A DNA stretch of 64,000 nt, from assembly GCF_004016445.2 (NCBI RefSeq), contig NZ_SADT02000003.1:387231-451230 (forward strand), given 5' to 3'. The position numbers and the translations under genes were made by a program. Under the pieces are notes generated by a model. That model did no database searches, was not told where the DNA came from, and saw only the letters and a program-made list of their open reading frames with translations. The stretch comes from Mesorhizobium sp. M2E.F.Ca.ET.219.01.1.1. GTDB taxonomy: Bacteria; Pseudomonadota; Alphaproteobacteria; Rhizobiales; Rhizobiaceae. Of the stretch, positions 1 through 8,406 are shown one piece after another; position 1 is the stretch's first letter, and each line of letters opens with the position of its first letter.

Positions 1-47
1 GTGCCGGCGACACGCTTGCCGCCGATGAAATGACCGTATTCGATCAT
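1..47 (-). CDS. mmsA: Methylmalonate-semialdehyde dehydrogenase, N-terminal fragment
   Basis: Only the first 15 or so codons are in the window; the gene runs off the left edge on the minus strand. The visible start reads MIEYGHFIGGKRVAGT, which resembles the N-terminus of CoA-acylating methylmalonate-semialdehyde dehydrogenases (HFIGGK motif) of valine and myo-inositol catabolism. A good ribosome binding site (GGGAGAG) lies just upstream of the ATG. The gene is divergent from the LysR regulator at 428, an arrangement common for regulated catabolic genes. The identification rests on a very short stretch, so another aldehyde dehydrogenase of the same superfamily is possible. Confidence 0.6.
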   Translation of the reverse strand, partial: MIEYGHFIGGKRVAG

Positions 48-225
48 CGTTTCTCTCCCTTGTTTGGTGATGGCGCATTGTCCGCCTTTGCGGCGGCGAT
101 GGCAACGCGAGGAAGATCGCAACCGTTGTGCGGAAAATAGACAGCGACGGCGGAGTGTGCATTAATTGTCGCAAATGGCAGCACCGCAAAGATATCCGCC
201 CAAAGACCACAGATTGAGTTCCTTC

Positions 226-386
226 GCGCCCCCCTCTGTCCTGCCGGACATCTCCCCCACTTGGGGGGAGATTAGCAGCTTTGCCGCCGGCACCACCTCC
301 TGCAACGCTGGTGATTGGCGAAAGCCGGCGCGACATCTGATCTCCCCCCCTGTGGGGGAGATGTCCGGCAGGACAGAGGGGGGCGC
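226..386. repeat. Mosaic palindromic element with perfect 35-bp inverted repeats
   Basis: Bases 226-260 are the exact reverse complement of 352-386. The arms contain the palindromic motif TGCCGGACATCTCCCCCAC, and the centre contains a GATTGGCGAAAGCC segment. Related elements occur at 16657-16820 and, more distantly, 21368-21512. This is a non-coding intergenic repeat family; a transcript across it would fold into a long hairpin. It lies between mmsA and the LysR gene, so it may also act as a barrier or terminator between them (inference). Confidence 0.85.
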
Positions 387-427
387 GACAGAACGCGGCC
401 TTGATCGTTATCACAAGGACCACCCCC

Positions 428-1309
428 ATGAACTGGGATGACGTCCGCATCTTTCTCGCCGTGGCGCGCGCCGGCCAGATCCTGGGTGCCGCCAAACGTC
501 TGGAGCTCAACCACGCTACCGTTTCGCGCCGCATCGCCGCGCTCGAGGAGGCGTTGCGCACAAAGCTCTTCCGCCGCCTGACCACCGGCAGCGAGCTGAC
601 GCCGGCTGGCGAGCGCTTCCTCGACATAGCCGAGCGCATGGAAGGCGACATGATCGCCGCGCGTTCGACCATTGCCGGCGAAGGCGACGACGTGTCCGGC
701 ACGGTGCGCATCGGCGCGCCCGACGGCTTCGGCGTCGCTTTCCTGGCAAAGCGGCTGGGCGAACTGACCGCTTTGCACCGCGAGCTCACCATACAGCTGG
801 TGCCGGTGCCGCGCTCCTTCTCGCTGTCGCGCCGCGAGGCCGATATCGCGATCACCGTCGAGCGGCCGACCGAAGGTCGGCTGGTGGCGGGCAAGCTGGT
901 CGACTACACGCTGGGGCTGTTCGCGTCGCGCGCCTATGCCGAGGCCAACGGCCTGCCCCAAACGCCAGCGGAACTCGCCCGGCACACGCTGATCGGCTAT
1001 GTGCCGGACCTCATCGTCAGCCCCTCGCTCGACTATGCCGCCGAGTTCAGCCCCGAATGGCGCACCAGCTTCGCCATCTCCTCGGCGCTCGGCCAGGCCG
1101 AAGCGGTGCGTTCCGGCGCCGGCATCGGCATCCTGCACACTTTCGTCGCCCGTTCGATGCCGGAGCTGGTGCCCGTCGACATCGTCGCGCCGATCCGCCG
1201 CGCCTACTGGCTGGTCTATCATGAATCGGTGCGGCCGCTGCGCCGAGTCCAGCTCGTCGCCAATTTCATCACCAAGGCGGTGGAGCGGGAGAAGGGCTTG
1301 TTCGTCTAG
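428..1309 (+). CDS. LysR-family transcriptional regulator
   Basis: A 293-residue protein, the usual LysR length. An N-terminal winged helix-turn-helix (residues about 1-60, with LELNHATVSRRIAALE as the recognition region) is followed by a periplasmic-binding-protein-like effector domain. The start at 428 (MNWDDVRIF) is chosen because LysR proteins begin a few residues before this motif; the frame extends back to 401 without family similarity. It is transcribed away from mmsA and by the usual LysR logic may control that gene. The inducer cannot be read from the sequence. Confidence 0.9.
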   Translation: MNWDDVRIFLAVARAGQILGAAKRLELNHATVSRRIAALEEALRTKLFRRLTTGSELTPAGERFLDIAERMEGDMIAARSTIAGEGDDVSGTVRIGAPDGFGVAFLAKRLGELTALHRELTIQLVPVPRSFSLSRREADIAITVERPTEGRLVAGKLVDYTLGLFASRAYAEANGLPQTPAELARHTLIGYVPDLIVSPSLDYAAEFSPEWRTSFAISSALGQAEAVRSGAGIGILHTFVARSMPELVPVDIVAPIRRAYWLVYHESVRPLRRVQLVANFITKAVEREKGLFV

Positions 1310-1424
1310 AACACGATCTAATGGCCGCTTAAGCGAACCTACCCAGTTTCCAGCACAAGGATTTTCGCCGATCGACTCTGTTCGTGCTGGCGGGCGGCAT
1401 GCCTAGGAGATTGGCCGAAACGGT

Positions 1425-1625
1425 CTGGCCTCGTCATCCACGGGCGGAGCAAGGAGCGTAGCGACGCGCGCAGACCCGAGGATCCATTCCGCGACTTTCG
1501 AGCGCTGCTGCGGTGCAGAATTCTGCTCCGCTGCATTCCACGGTCACGGTCACGGAATGGATTCCAGGGTCTCCGCGACGCCGCTTCGCGGCTGCTCCGC
1601 CCTGGAATGACGAGGTTGGAGAGGC
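1425..1625. repeat. Intergenic palindromic repeat between LysR gene and next CDS
   Basis: The 374-base gap 1310-1683 has no convincing gene. Most of it is an imperfect inverted repeat: CTCGTCATCCACGGGCGGAGC at the left is mirrored by GCTCCGCCCTGGAATGACGAG at the right, with GGATCCATTCCGCG and CACGGAATGGATTCCAGGG forming an inner pair. This type of REP-like element is common between genes in Mesorhizobium. ORFs read through it are low-complexity and discarded. Confidence 0.7.
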
Positions 1626-1683
1626 CTCCGCCAATCGCCAGCGTCTGCGCTGATTTCATGGAAATGGACGGTGAAAATCTTGC

Positions 1684-2256
1684 CTAATCCGCGTCGAGCA
1701 CGAACGAGCTCACGATCTTGTCGGCCTGATCCGCAAACGGCGCCCATTTGCGCGCCGCCTCGTCGGCGCTGTCGGCCGAGACCCCGCAATCGATAAAGCC
1801 GTAATGCGAGCTGCGCAGCGTCAGCGCGATGCGGGAATGGCCGTAGAAACTGACGTTCTCATCGGCATAGTGGAAATCCATGTCGGCGATCCGCACCGGA
1901 TAGCCGTCCGGGAAATGCGCCAGCCTGTCCTGGCTGAAGCTGGCCGATCGATAAGCGACGCCGACCGTGGTCTGCCAGTTGCTCATCTGCCAGTCTTTCT
2001 CCATGAACGCCCTGACATCAGGCGGATTGTCCGGAGCGGTCGGATCGTAGGCATTTTGCGACACCCTGCAGGTCAGGCCTTTTTCGCCGGATTTGACCTT
2101 GAGCCGGATGGTATTGTCAAAGGCGGTTTCGCTCGCCCACTCCTCGGGATAGGTCAGCGAAAAGCCGTGCTCCCTATCGTGAACGGTCTTGTCCGCGGCA
2201 AGTGCAGCCGAGGCGCAGGTGAGATACGCGGCCGCCGCCAAAAGAAAAAGACGCAT
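1684..2256 (-). CDS. Exported hypothetical protein (PsbP/DcrB-like fold suspected)
   Basis: A 190-residue protein starting MRLFLLAAAAYLTCASAALA, a clear Sec signal peptide with cleavage expected after the ALA at about residue 20. The mature part begins with a segment like HGFSLTYPEEW, typical of small periplasmic proteins of the PsbP/DcrB type, and contains two cysteines (about residues 63 and 158) that could form a disulfide. It is monocistronic and convergent with the LysR gene. No enzymatic motif is visible. It is probably a periplasmic protein of unknown function; the fold assignment is only suggestive. Confidence 0.7.
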   Translation of the reverse strand: MRLFLLAAAAYLTCASAALAADKTVHDREHGFSLTYPEEWASETAFDNTIRLKVKSGEKGLTCRVSQNAYDPTAPDNPPDVRAFMEKDWQMSNWQTTVGVAYRSASFSQDRLAHFPDGYPVRIADMDFHYADENVSFYGHSRIALTLRSSHYGFIDCGVSADSADEAARKWAPFADQADKIVSSFVLDAD

Positions 2257-2475
2257 TCCAAAGTCCCCTCGCTGCCGCCGACCTTATCACAGGCAGTTGG
2301 TCCTTGCCGCCTTGCCTCCGCCACAAATTCAGCCACTGTGGCACCAGCGCGCCTAGCCATGTCATGATGGGGCGCCAGAGCAATCTAGGAATTGCGTCAG
2401 AACAAAGAGATAGAGCGGTTCGCCGTGAAACGGTGAAACGCTCTGAGGGACAATCTTCGGAACGCCGGCGGGAAA

Positions 2476-2916
2476 ATGCGAGCCGTTCTTGCCATTCTGC
2501 CGCTGCTTTTTCTGTCGGACTGCGCCAATCCCTGGGCGAAGGTTCCAGAGGCGGAGCTGCCGAAGCCGGTACTCTACGCCATGTCGCGGCCCTCGCCTTT
2601 CGTCATCGGCAATTATTGCGGCCCGGGCACGCGCACCGGCGATCTGTCGGCAAAGCCGGTCGACCGCCTCGACGCCGCCTGCCGGGTCCATGATGCCTGC
2701 TACATTGCTAGGCACAATCATTGCGACTGCGACGGCGCGCTCGTGGCCTCCGCCAGGAAGATCCGCGACGACAGGACGGCGCCGCGCAAGATGCGCAACG
2801 AGGCGGAATTGCTGATCGCCACCTTCGCGTTTCCCGTCTGCAGGATCTTTCCGCAAGGCTTCCTGCCGCCGCGCGACCCCGCTCAGCTCAAAGCCATGAA
2901 CGGGGCAACGGGATGA
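2476..2916 (+). CDS. Phospholipase A2-like exported protein
   Basis: A 146-residue protein with a short hydrophobic leader (MRAVLAILPLLFLSDC); the cysteine could be a lipidation site, but the LSDC box is not canonical because of the Asp at -1. The centre carries a glycine-rich YCGPGTRTG calcium-loop-like segment followed by LDAACRVHDACY, the phospholipase A2 active-site pattern with the His-Asp pair. More cysteines follow (CDC, VCR), as in disulfide-rich PLA2 folds. It overlaps the following phospholipase-D-like gene by ATGA (2913-2916), so the two are translationally coupled and probably act together on membrane lipids outside the cytoplasm. Confidence 0.8.
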   Translation: MRAVLAILPLLFLSDCANPWAKVPEAELPKPVLYAMSRPSPFVIGNYCGPGTRTGDLSAKPVDRLDAACRVHDACYIARHNHCDCDGALVASARKIRDDRTAPRKMRNEAELLIATFAFPVCRIFPQGFLPPRDPAQLKAMNGATG

Positions 2917-5075
2917 GCGTCAAGCCTGCCGTCGCCAAGGCATTGCTTGGACTGGCGCTGACGGCGCTGGCCGGCTGCGCCGGCATGCCTGGGCATTCGG
3001 CCTGCGCCTTCTTTCCGCGCGACGACGCCTGCGGCCGCCCGCCGGTCTCGGCGGACAGCACCGGCGCCGGGATCGCCATGGCGCATTACTTCGCCAGCGA
3101 CGGCAACAGCGCCTACGAGAGAGAATTCCAAGCGCTGCTCGCCCAGAGCCGCCTCGATTCGCTCGACCGCGCCAACGGCACCGGCCGCTTCGGCCGCGAC
3201 TGGCGCGATGTCCAGAACAGCGCCTTCCATGCGACCTATCCAGCGCTGCAACGGTTGGCCCGACCGCTCGACGACACAGAACTTGCGCCGACGCCGGGCA
3301 AGCCAGGCGAAGGCCGGTTCACCGGCCGCTGGCGCATGTCGCGGCAGACGCTTTATCTCGATGCCGCCGCGCGGCCCTCGGCGCCCAAGACCTTCAGCTT
3401 CTCCGGCCTGCAGGCACGCTCGGTCGAAATCGTGCTGCGCCAGGCTGGCCAACAGCCTGTCGACATCGCCGGCACCTGCAACGGCCCGCTCGCGATCCGC
3501 GCGTCGGGTCGATCCATCACCGTCGCCGCGGCCTCGCCATTCCATTTGAGCTTGCCGGTCGCCGAAACCTCCGTCAGCCTGTTTCCGGACCAGGCGCTGA
3601 CCCGCTGCGATCTGCGCGTCGGCTCCACCCTGGCGCCGGCCGGCGCGCCGTTGACCTTGCTGCGCGAGGAGACCGCCGATCCCTGGATTACGGCGCTGGA
3701 CAGCCGCTACGATCGCTGCCCGGTGCCCGATCCAGCGGGGATGGAGGAACTCGACCGCGTCTTTTATGCGAGCCGCTGGCTGTCGCAGACCTGCGCGCTG
3801 CCGCTCAGGAGCGCGACCCTGCTGCGCAAGTCGCGCGACGGCTTCAACGCCAAGGTCGAGGCCCTGCTCGGCAGGAGGCTGCCGGACAGCGCCCTCGACA
3901 AAGCCGACCCCGAGCTGCCGCTCGATTTCTCCAACGCCCCGAAACTCAGGCTGATCTACCTGTCGTCGCTGGAATTCAAGGCGGATTTCTCCGGCCGCGT
4001 GATGGAGCGGCTGATCCGCCATCACGCCGCACTTGGCACCAAGGTGCGCATCCTGGTGACCGACGTGCTGGAGCGCGAGAAGGACGACGCCATGCTGCAC
4101 CGGCTGGCCTCGGAATTCCCCAATGTCGAATTGCAGGAATATCGCTGGCAGGCCGATCACGGTGCGCCGTTCGACGAGCAGATATCGCAGCTGCACAAGA
4201 CCCATCACGTCAAGATGCTGGCGACACTGGCCGAAGAGCCTGGACGCTCGCGCGTCATCATCGGCGGCCGCAACATCCATGACGGCTTTCTGTTCCACCG
4301 ACCGGTCGACCTGACCCGCTATCCGGACCTCGAGCAATACGGCAAGACCGACGGCTTCTCGCTGAACTACTATTCCAACTGGAGCGACTTCGACATCGAG
4401 ATTGCCGACCAGGCGACCGTCGAGACGCTGGCCGCGCATCTGTCGACCATCTGGCTGCGCGACGCCGACACCAATCTGTCGCGGCCGTTTTCCATTCCGG
4501 TTCGTTCCGTAGCTGCCCCGCACGGCGTGGCGCAGCATTTCATTTCCGTACCCTATGAGGACGGGCACGCGCTCGAAGCCTATTTCGTTGAACTGATCGA
4601 CACCGCCGAGCATCGCATCGAGATCGTCAATCCCTATCTCAACCTGACGCCCGCTATCGCCCGCGCCTTCGACCGGGCGCTGGCCAGGGGCGTGAAGATC
4701 GACGTGGTCGGCCGTATCGACCTCAAGGGCGACATCGGCGGCCGGTTCCTCACCGCGCTCAACAAGCTGTTCGTCGAGAAATATGGCGACCGCATCAACA
4801 TCCGCGAGTTCAAGGCGCCGGACGTCGTGCTGCATTCCAAGATCATGATGATCGACGAGAGGCTGGTCGCCATCTCATCGGTCAACCTCAACAACCGCAG
4901 CTTCTTCCATGACTCGGAAAACGGCATGGTGGTGCTCGATCCGGCTTTCTACCGCCGCATGAAGCCGGTCTATGACGATTACCTCGCCCATTCGCGCCCG
5001 GTCGCCACCAATGTCACGATCGGCTGGGCCTACCGGCTGCTGTTCAGCGACAGCTGGGTCCGGCAGGCGTTTTGA
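2913..5075 (+). CDS. Phospholipase D / cardiolipin synthase-like lipoprotein
   Basis: A 720-residue protein. The start at 2913 is chosen because it overlaps the stop of the PLA2-like gene and opens a perfect lipoprotein signal with lipobox LAGC (Cys22). The C-terminal half holds two PLD domains. The second HKD motif is complete (HSKIMMID, His641) and is followed by the typical SSVNLNNRS stretch. The first (HVKM, His432) lacks the Asp of HxKx4D but keeps the downstream GGRNIHDGF. The N-terminal ~350 residues are not recognised. The pairing of PLA2-like and PLD-like exported proteins suggests phospholipid remodelling or attack; cardiolipin synthesis is an alternative. Confidence 0.85.
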   Translation: MSVKPAVAKALLGLALTALAGCAGMPGHSACAFFPRDDACGRPPVSADSTGAGIAMAHYFASDGNSAYEREFQALLAQSRLDSLDRANGTGRFGRDWRDVQNSAFHATYPALQRLARPLDDTELAPTPGKPGEGRFTGRWRMSRQTLYLDAAARPSAPKTFSFSGLQARSVEIVLRQAGQQPVDIAGTCNGPLAIRASGRSITVAAASPFHLSLPVAETSVSLFPDQALTRCDLRVGSTLAPAGAPLTLLREETADPWITALDSRYDRCPVPDPAGMEELDRVFYASRWLSQTCALPLRSATLLRKSRDGFNAKVEALLGRRLPDSALDKADPELPLDFSNAPKLRLIYLSSLEFKADFSGRVMERLIRHHAALGTKVRILVTDVLEREKDDAMLHRLASEFPNVELQEYRWQADHGAPFDEQISQLHKTHHVKMLATLAEEPGRSRVIIGGRNIHDGFLFHRPVDLTRYPDLEQYGKTDGFSLNYYSNWSDFDIEIADQATVETLAAHLSTIWLRDADTNLSRPFSIPVRSVAAPHGVAQHFISVPYEDGHALEAYFVELIDTAEHRIEIVNPYLNLTPAIARAFDRALARGVKIDVVGRIDLKGDIGGRFLTALNKLFVEKYGDRINIREFKAPDVVLHSKIMMIDERLVAISSVNLNNRSFFHDSENGMVVLDPAFYRRMKPVYDDYLAHSRPVATNVTIGWAYRLLFSDSWVRQAF

Positions 5076-5140
5076 ACGCCACCGCTCGACTTGAGCAGGA
5101 TCGCCATTCGCAGCTCGGCCTCACCTGAATATCAGCGCAC

Positions 5141-6403
5141 TTAGATCGGCTTCAGATAGCGCTCCGGGCTGAGGTCGCGCGCATTCACGTCGGGCACCCG
5201 GTTGGACATGATGTCGGCCAGCACCTTCGCCGAGCCGCAGGCCATGGTCCAGCCGAGCGTGCCATGGCCGGTGTTGAGGTAGAGATTGGCGACCTCGCTT
5301 TGCCCGATCAGGGGCGGTCCGTCCGGCGTCATCGGCCGCAGGCCGCACCAAAAGCTCGCCGCCTTGAGATCGCCGCTTCCCGGGAAAAGATCGCCGACCG
5401 AGTGTTCGAGCGTGCGGCGGCGCGATTCATGCAGGCGAAGATCATAGCCTGAAATCTCCGCCGTGCCGCCGACGCGGATGCGGTCGCCAAGCCTGGTGAT
5501 CGCCACCTTGTAGGTCTCGTCCATGACGGTCGACATCGGCGCGGCCCCGGCGTCGCTGATCGGCACGGTGATCGAATAGCCTTTCACCGGATAGACCGGA
5601 ATCGGCCGTCCCAGCTCGCGCATGAATTGCGCCGAATAGCTGCCCATCGCCATCACGAAGGCGTCCGCGGATTTCCATCCGCTATCGGTGAGGATATTGG
5701 TGAGGCGATTGCGGTTCCTCACGACGCGCCGAACGGTCGAGCCGTATTCGAAGGTGACGCCGCGCCCCACGCAGAGCTCGGCGAGCCTGTCGGTGAACAT
5801 CTTGCAGTCGCCGGTCTCGTCGCCCGGAAGCCTGAGGCCGCCGACGAACTTTTCACGCACCGCCGCCAGCGCCGGCTCGGCCGCGATACAGCCGTCCCGG
5901 TCGAGGATCTCATAGGGCACGCCGTATTTCTTCAACACCTCGACGTCGCCGCCGGTACCGTCGAGCTGCTTCTGCTTGCGGAAGAGCTGCAGCGTGCCTT
6001 TGGTCCGTTCGTCATAGGTGATGCCGGTCGCTTCGCGCAGCGCCTTCAGCGTGTCGCGGCTGTATTCGGCCAGCGGCACCATGCGCGACTTGTTGAGCGC
6101 ATAGCGCTCGGCCGTGCAGTTGCGCAGCATCTTGAGGAGCCAGGTCCACATATTCAGGTCGAAAGCCGGCCGCACCACCAGCGGGCCGTATCTCATCAAC
6201 AGCCATTTGACGGCTTTGATCGGAACGCCTGGCCCGGCCCAGGGCGAGGCATAGCCCGGCGACACTTCGCCGGCATTGGCAAAGCTGGTTTCGAGCGCCG
6301 GCCCCGGCTGGCGGTCGTAAACGGTCACCTCATGACCAGCCTCGGTGAGGAAGTAGGCGGTGGTGACCCCGATCACGCCGCCGCCCAGCACGATGACTTT
6401 CAT
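5141..6403 (-). CDS. dadA: D-amino acid dehydrogenase small subunit
   Basis: A 420-residue flavoprotein beginning MKVIVLGGGVIGVTTAYFL, an N-terminal FAD-binding Rossmann motif. The SFANAGEVSPGYASPWAGPG stretch and the C-terminal STGLR-like/GHGTLGWTMACGSA region are characteristic of DadA. It oxidises D-amino acids, mainly D-alanine, to 2-oxo acids and ammonia, passing electrons to the respiratory chain. A strong RBS (AGGGAGAT) precedes the ATG. It lies 88 bases downstream of the alanine racemase gene on the same strand: together they form the dad catabolic pair converting L-alanine through D-alanine to pyruvate. Confidence 0.93.
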   Translation of the reverse strand: MKVIVLGGGVIGVTTAYFLTEAGHEVTVYDRQPGPALETSFANAGEVSPGYASPWAGPGVPIKAVKWLLMRYGPLVVRPAFDLNMWTWLLKMLRNCTAERYALNKSRMVPLAEYSRDTLKALREATGITYDERTKGTLQLFRKQKQLDGTGGDVEVLKKYGVPYEILDRDGCIAAEPALAAVREKFVGGLRLPGDETGDCKMFTDRLAELCVGRGVTFEYGSTVRRVVRNRNRLTNILTDSGWKSADAFVMAMGSYSAQFMRELGRPIPVYPVKGYSITVPISDAGAAPMSTVMDETYKVAITRLGDRIRVGGTAEISGYDLRLHESRRRTLEHSVGDLFPGSGDLKAASFWCGLRPMTPDGPPLIGQSEVANLYLNTGHGTLGWTMACGSAKVLADIMSNRVPDVNARDLSPERYLKPI

Positions 6404-6491
6404 TCTATCTCCCTCAAAGGCCGGGCACGCCGAGGCGCTTTGGCTGTTTCATCTGTGTGCCGGATTTTGCGGCGCGCGCCAAGAGGCGTGG

Positions 6492-7637
6492 TCAGGCGCC
6501 GACGTAGCGGCGGTGAAAGCGCGCGCCGAGGCTGGTCAATATCTCGTAGCCGATGGTGCCGGCGTGGCCGGCCGCGTCGTCGACGCTTTGCGAGGGACCG
6601 ATCAGTTCGACGAGATCGCCTTCACCGAGCCGCCCTGCCGGAAGCGCCGAAATGTCGATGATGATCGAATCCATCGAAACGCGCCCAACAAAGGGCAAAC
6701 GCACGCCCTCGAACCAGGCGGCCGAAGCGGCGCGCCGGTGCCAGCCGTCGGCATAGCCCAGCGAGATGGTCGCGAGATCGAGCGTCCCGTCCGCTTGGTG
6801 GGTGTGGCCATAGCCGATGCCTGTGCCGGCGCCGACCCGCCGAGTCTGCGCCACCTTGGCCTGCAGCGCTACGACCGGCAGCATCGGATTGGGTTCGCGG
6901 GGCGTCGGGTTGATGCCATAAAGCGCGGCTCCGGGACGGGCGAGATCGTAGTGGTAGGCCGGCCCGAGAAAGATGCCGGACGAATTGGCCAAGGAGGCGG
7001 GTGCCGCGGGCAGCATCTTGCGCAGCCGTTCGAATTCGCGCCGCTGCTTCTCGTTTGCCGGCTGAAGCGGCTCGTCGGCGCGGGCGAGATGGCTCATCAC
7101 GAACCGGATGTCGATGCCATCGAAGGCGCCGGCCTCGCCCGCTACCGCCTCGACGTCCGCGGGCGCCATGCCGAGCCGGGCCATGCCGCTGTCGACCTGG
7201 ATGGCGGCAGGCAGGCTCCGGCCTGCGCCCTGCGCGGCCTGGCGCCAGGCCTTCAGCTGCATGACGCTGTTGATGACCGGGCAAAGTCCGGCCGCCAGAG
7301 CTTCCGGCTCCGAACCCGGCGGCAGTCCGTTCAGCACGAAGATGTCAGGTCCGGGCCCGATCGCCTTGCGCAGCGCGATGCCCTCGCCGAGCAGCGCGAT
7401 GAAGAAGATGTCGCAGTCCTCTTTCGCCAGCGCCGAGGCCACTTGGACGGCGCCAAGCCCATAGCCGTCGGCCTTGAGCACGCCGGCGCAGCGCACGCCG
7501 CCCAGCCGCGCCTTCAGCCGGCGATAGTTTTCCCGGATGGCACCGAGATCGATGGTCAGGATCGCGCCGGCGGCCGCCTCGCTCACCGGCTGGTTGCCGG
7601 CGGCGGATCCGATCAAAGCGCGGCTGGTGTCGTCCAT
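6492..7637 (-). CDS. dadX: Alanine racemase, catabolic type
   Basis: A PLP enzyme of 381 residues interconverting L- and D-alanine. The PLP-binding lysine sits in AGVLKADGYGLG (about residue 50). The second catalytic tyrosine region is visible as LGYADGWHRR, and the RPGAALYGINPTP motif is typical. The frame is open to a TTG at 7667, but ATG 7637 is preferred: it has a GGGGG ribosome site five bases upstream. The gene precedes dadA, which points to the catabolic role (dadX) rather than the cell-wall alr, though a single racemase could serve both. Confidence 0.9.
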   Translation of the reverse strand: MDDTSRALIGSAAGNQPVSEAAAGAILTIDLGAIRENYRRLKARLGGVRCAGVLKADGYGLGAVQVASALAKEDCDIFFIALLGEGIALRKAIGPGPDIFVLNGLPPGSEPEALAAGLCPVINSVMQLKAWRQAAQGAGRSLPAAIQVDSGMARLGMAPADVEAVAGEAGAFDGIDIRFVMSHLARADEPLQPANEKQRREFERLRKMLPAAPASLANSSGIFLGPAYHYDLARPGAALYGINPTPREPNPMLPVVALQAKVAQTRRVGAGTGIGYGHTHQADGTLDLATISLGYADGWHRRAASAAWFEGVRLPFVGRVSMDSIIIDISALPAGRLGEGDLVELIGPSQSVDDAAGHAGTIGYEILTSLGARFHRRYVGA

Positions 7638-7689
7638 GGCGACCCCCATCATTACATCAACAATCAATAGAATTCTGTCGTCGATGCAG

Positions 7690-7838
7690 CAACTGCCCTG
7701 AGTCTGTCGAGATTCAGGTCAGGCCGAGTCGAAAATGACGGGTTCCGAGAACCGGAGCGGAGCGTACTTTTCGTACGTGAGCACCGGAAGCGCAGCAAGC
7801 CGCCATTTACAGGCCGGACTCACCTGAATATCGGCAGA
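7690..7838. repeat. Intergenic repeat, second partial copy at 5095-5135
   Basis: The 202-base gap between dadX and rppH holds no gene. It contains the internal palindrome CTTTTCGTACGTGAGCACCGGAAGCGCAGCAAG and ends with CTCACCTGAATATCGGCAGAC. An almost identical end (CTCACCTGAATATCAGCGCAC) occurs at about 5121-5142 next to dadA, so dadA-dadX is bracketed by parts of the same repeat. Confidence 0.6.
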
Positions 7839-7839
7839 C

Positions 7840-8355
7840 TCATCTCGCTAGGTGCTGGAATGCTGCAACCACCTGCTCATAGACCTTGCGCTTGAACGGC
7901 ACGATCAGCTCGGGCAGCTCCCGCATCGGCCGCCAGGCCCATTCGTCGAATTCGGCCGTGTGGCCGCCGGGCGGCGGATTGATCGCGATCTCGCTTTCGT
8001 CGCCCTCGAAACGGTAGGCGAACCATTTCTGCGTCTGGCCGCGATAGCGGCCCTTGAAGGCGACGCCGACCAGATGCGGCGGCAGATCGTAGTTGATCCA
8101 ATGCGGCGCCTCGGCAAGCAGCGACACGCTGCGCATGCCGGTTTCCTCGTAGAGCTCGCGGCCCGCGGCCTCGACCGGCTCCTCGCCCTTGTCGATGCCG
8201 CCCTGCGGCATCTGCCAAAGCTGCGTGGTGCCGGCAAACTCGCTGTCCGGCTCGGCGATGCGGTGCCCGACCCAGACCAGGCCGGCCCTGTTGAGGATCA
8301 TCAGCCCGACGCAGGGACGGTAAGGCAGCGTTTCGGGATCGATCGTCTTGGCCAT
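7840..8355 (-). CDS. rppH: RNA pyrophosphohydrolase
   Basis: A 171-residue Nudix hydrolase that removes pyrophosphate from the 5' end of mRNA (or hydrolyses dinucleoside polyphosphates), starting 5'-end-dependent decay. The Nudix box is intact: GGIDKGEEP followed by the RELYEETG part with the metal-binding glutamates (about residues 53-75). Overall length and the N-terminal YRPCVGLMILN motif are typical of alphaproteobacterial RppH. It is the last gene of the minus-strand run from rplU through ctpA. Confidence 0.93.
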   Translation of the reverse strand: MAKTIDPETLPYRPCVGLMILNRAGLVWVGHRIAEPDSEFAGTTQLWQMPQGGIDKGEEPVEAAGRELYEETGMRSVSLLAEAPHWINYDLPPHLVGVAFKGRYRGQTQKWFAYRFEGDESEIAINPPPGGHTAEFDEWAWRPMRELPELIVPFKRKVYEQVVAAFQHLAR

Positions 8356-8406
8356 GGGTCAGCGTTCCAGCGGTCTCGAGGATTGACTGCGGCGAGAAGA
8401 GCAGCG

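Noticed and set aside
272..1222. 316-codon frame on the minus strand over the LysR gene
   Set aside because: It is the antisense shadow of a clear LysR gene; its protein is rich in Arg, Gly and Gln with no domain.
2883..4835. 650-codon minus-strand frame opposite the PLD-like gene
   Set aside because: Shadow frame in GC-rich DNA; no motif, and the plus strand encodes a recognisable PLD protein.
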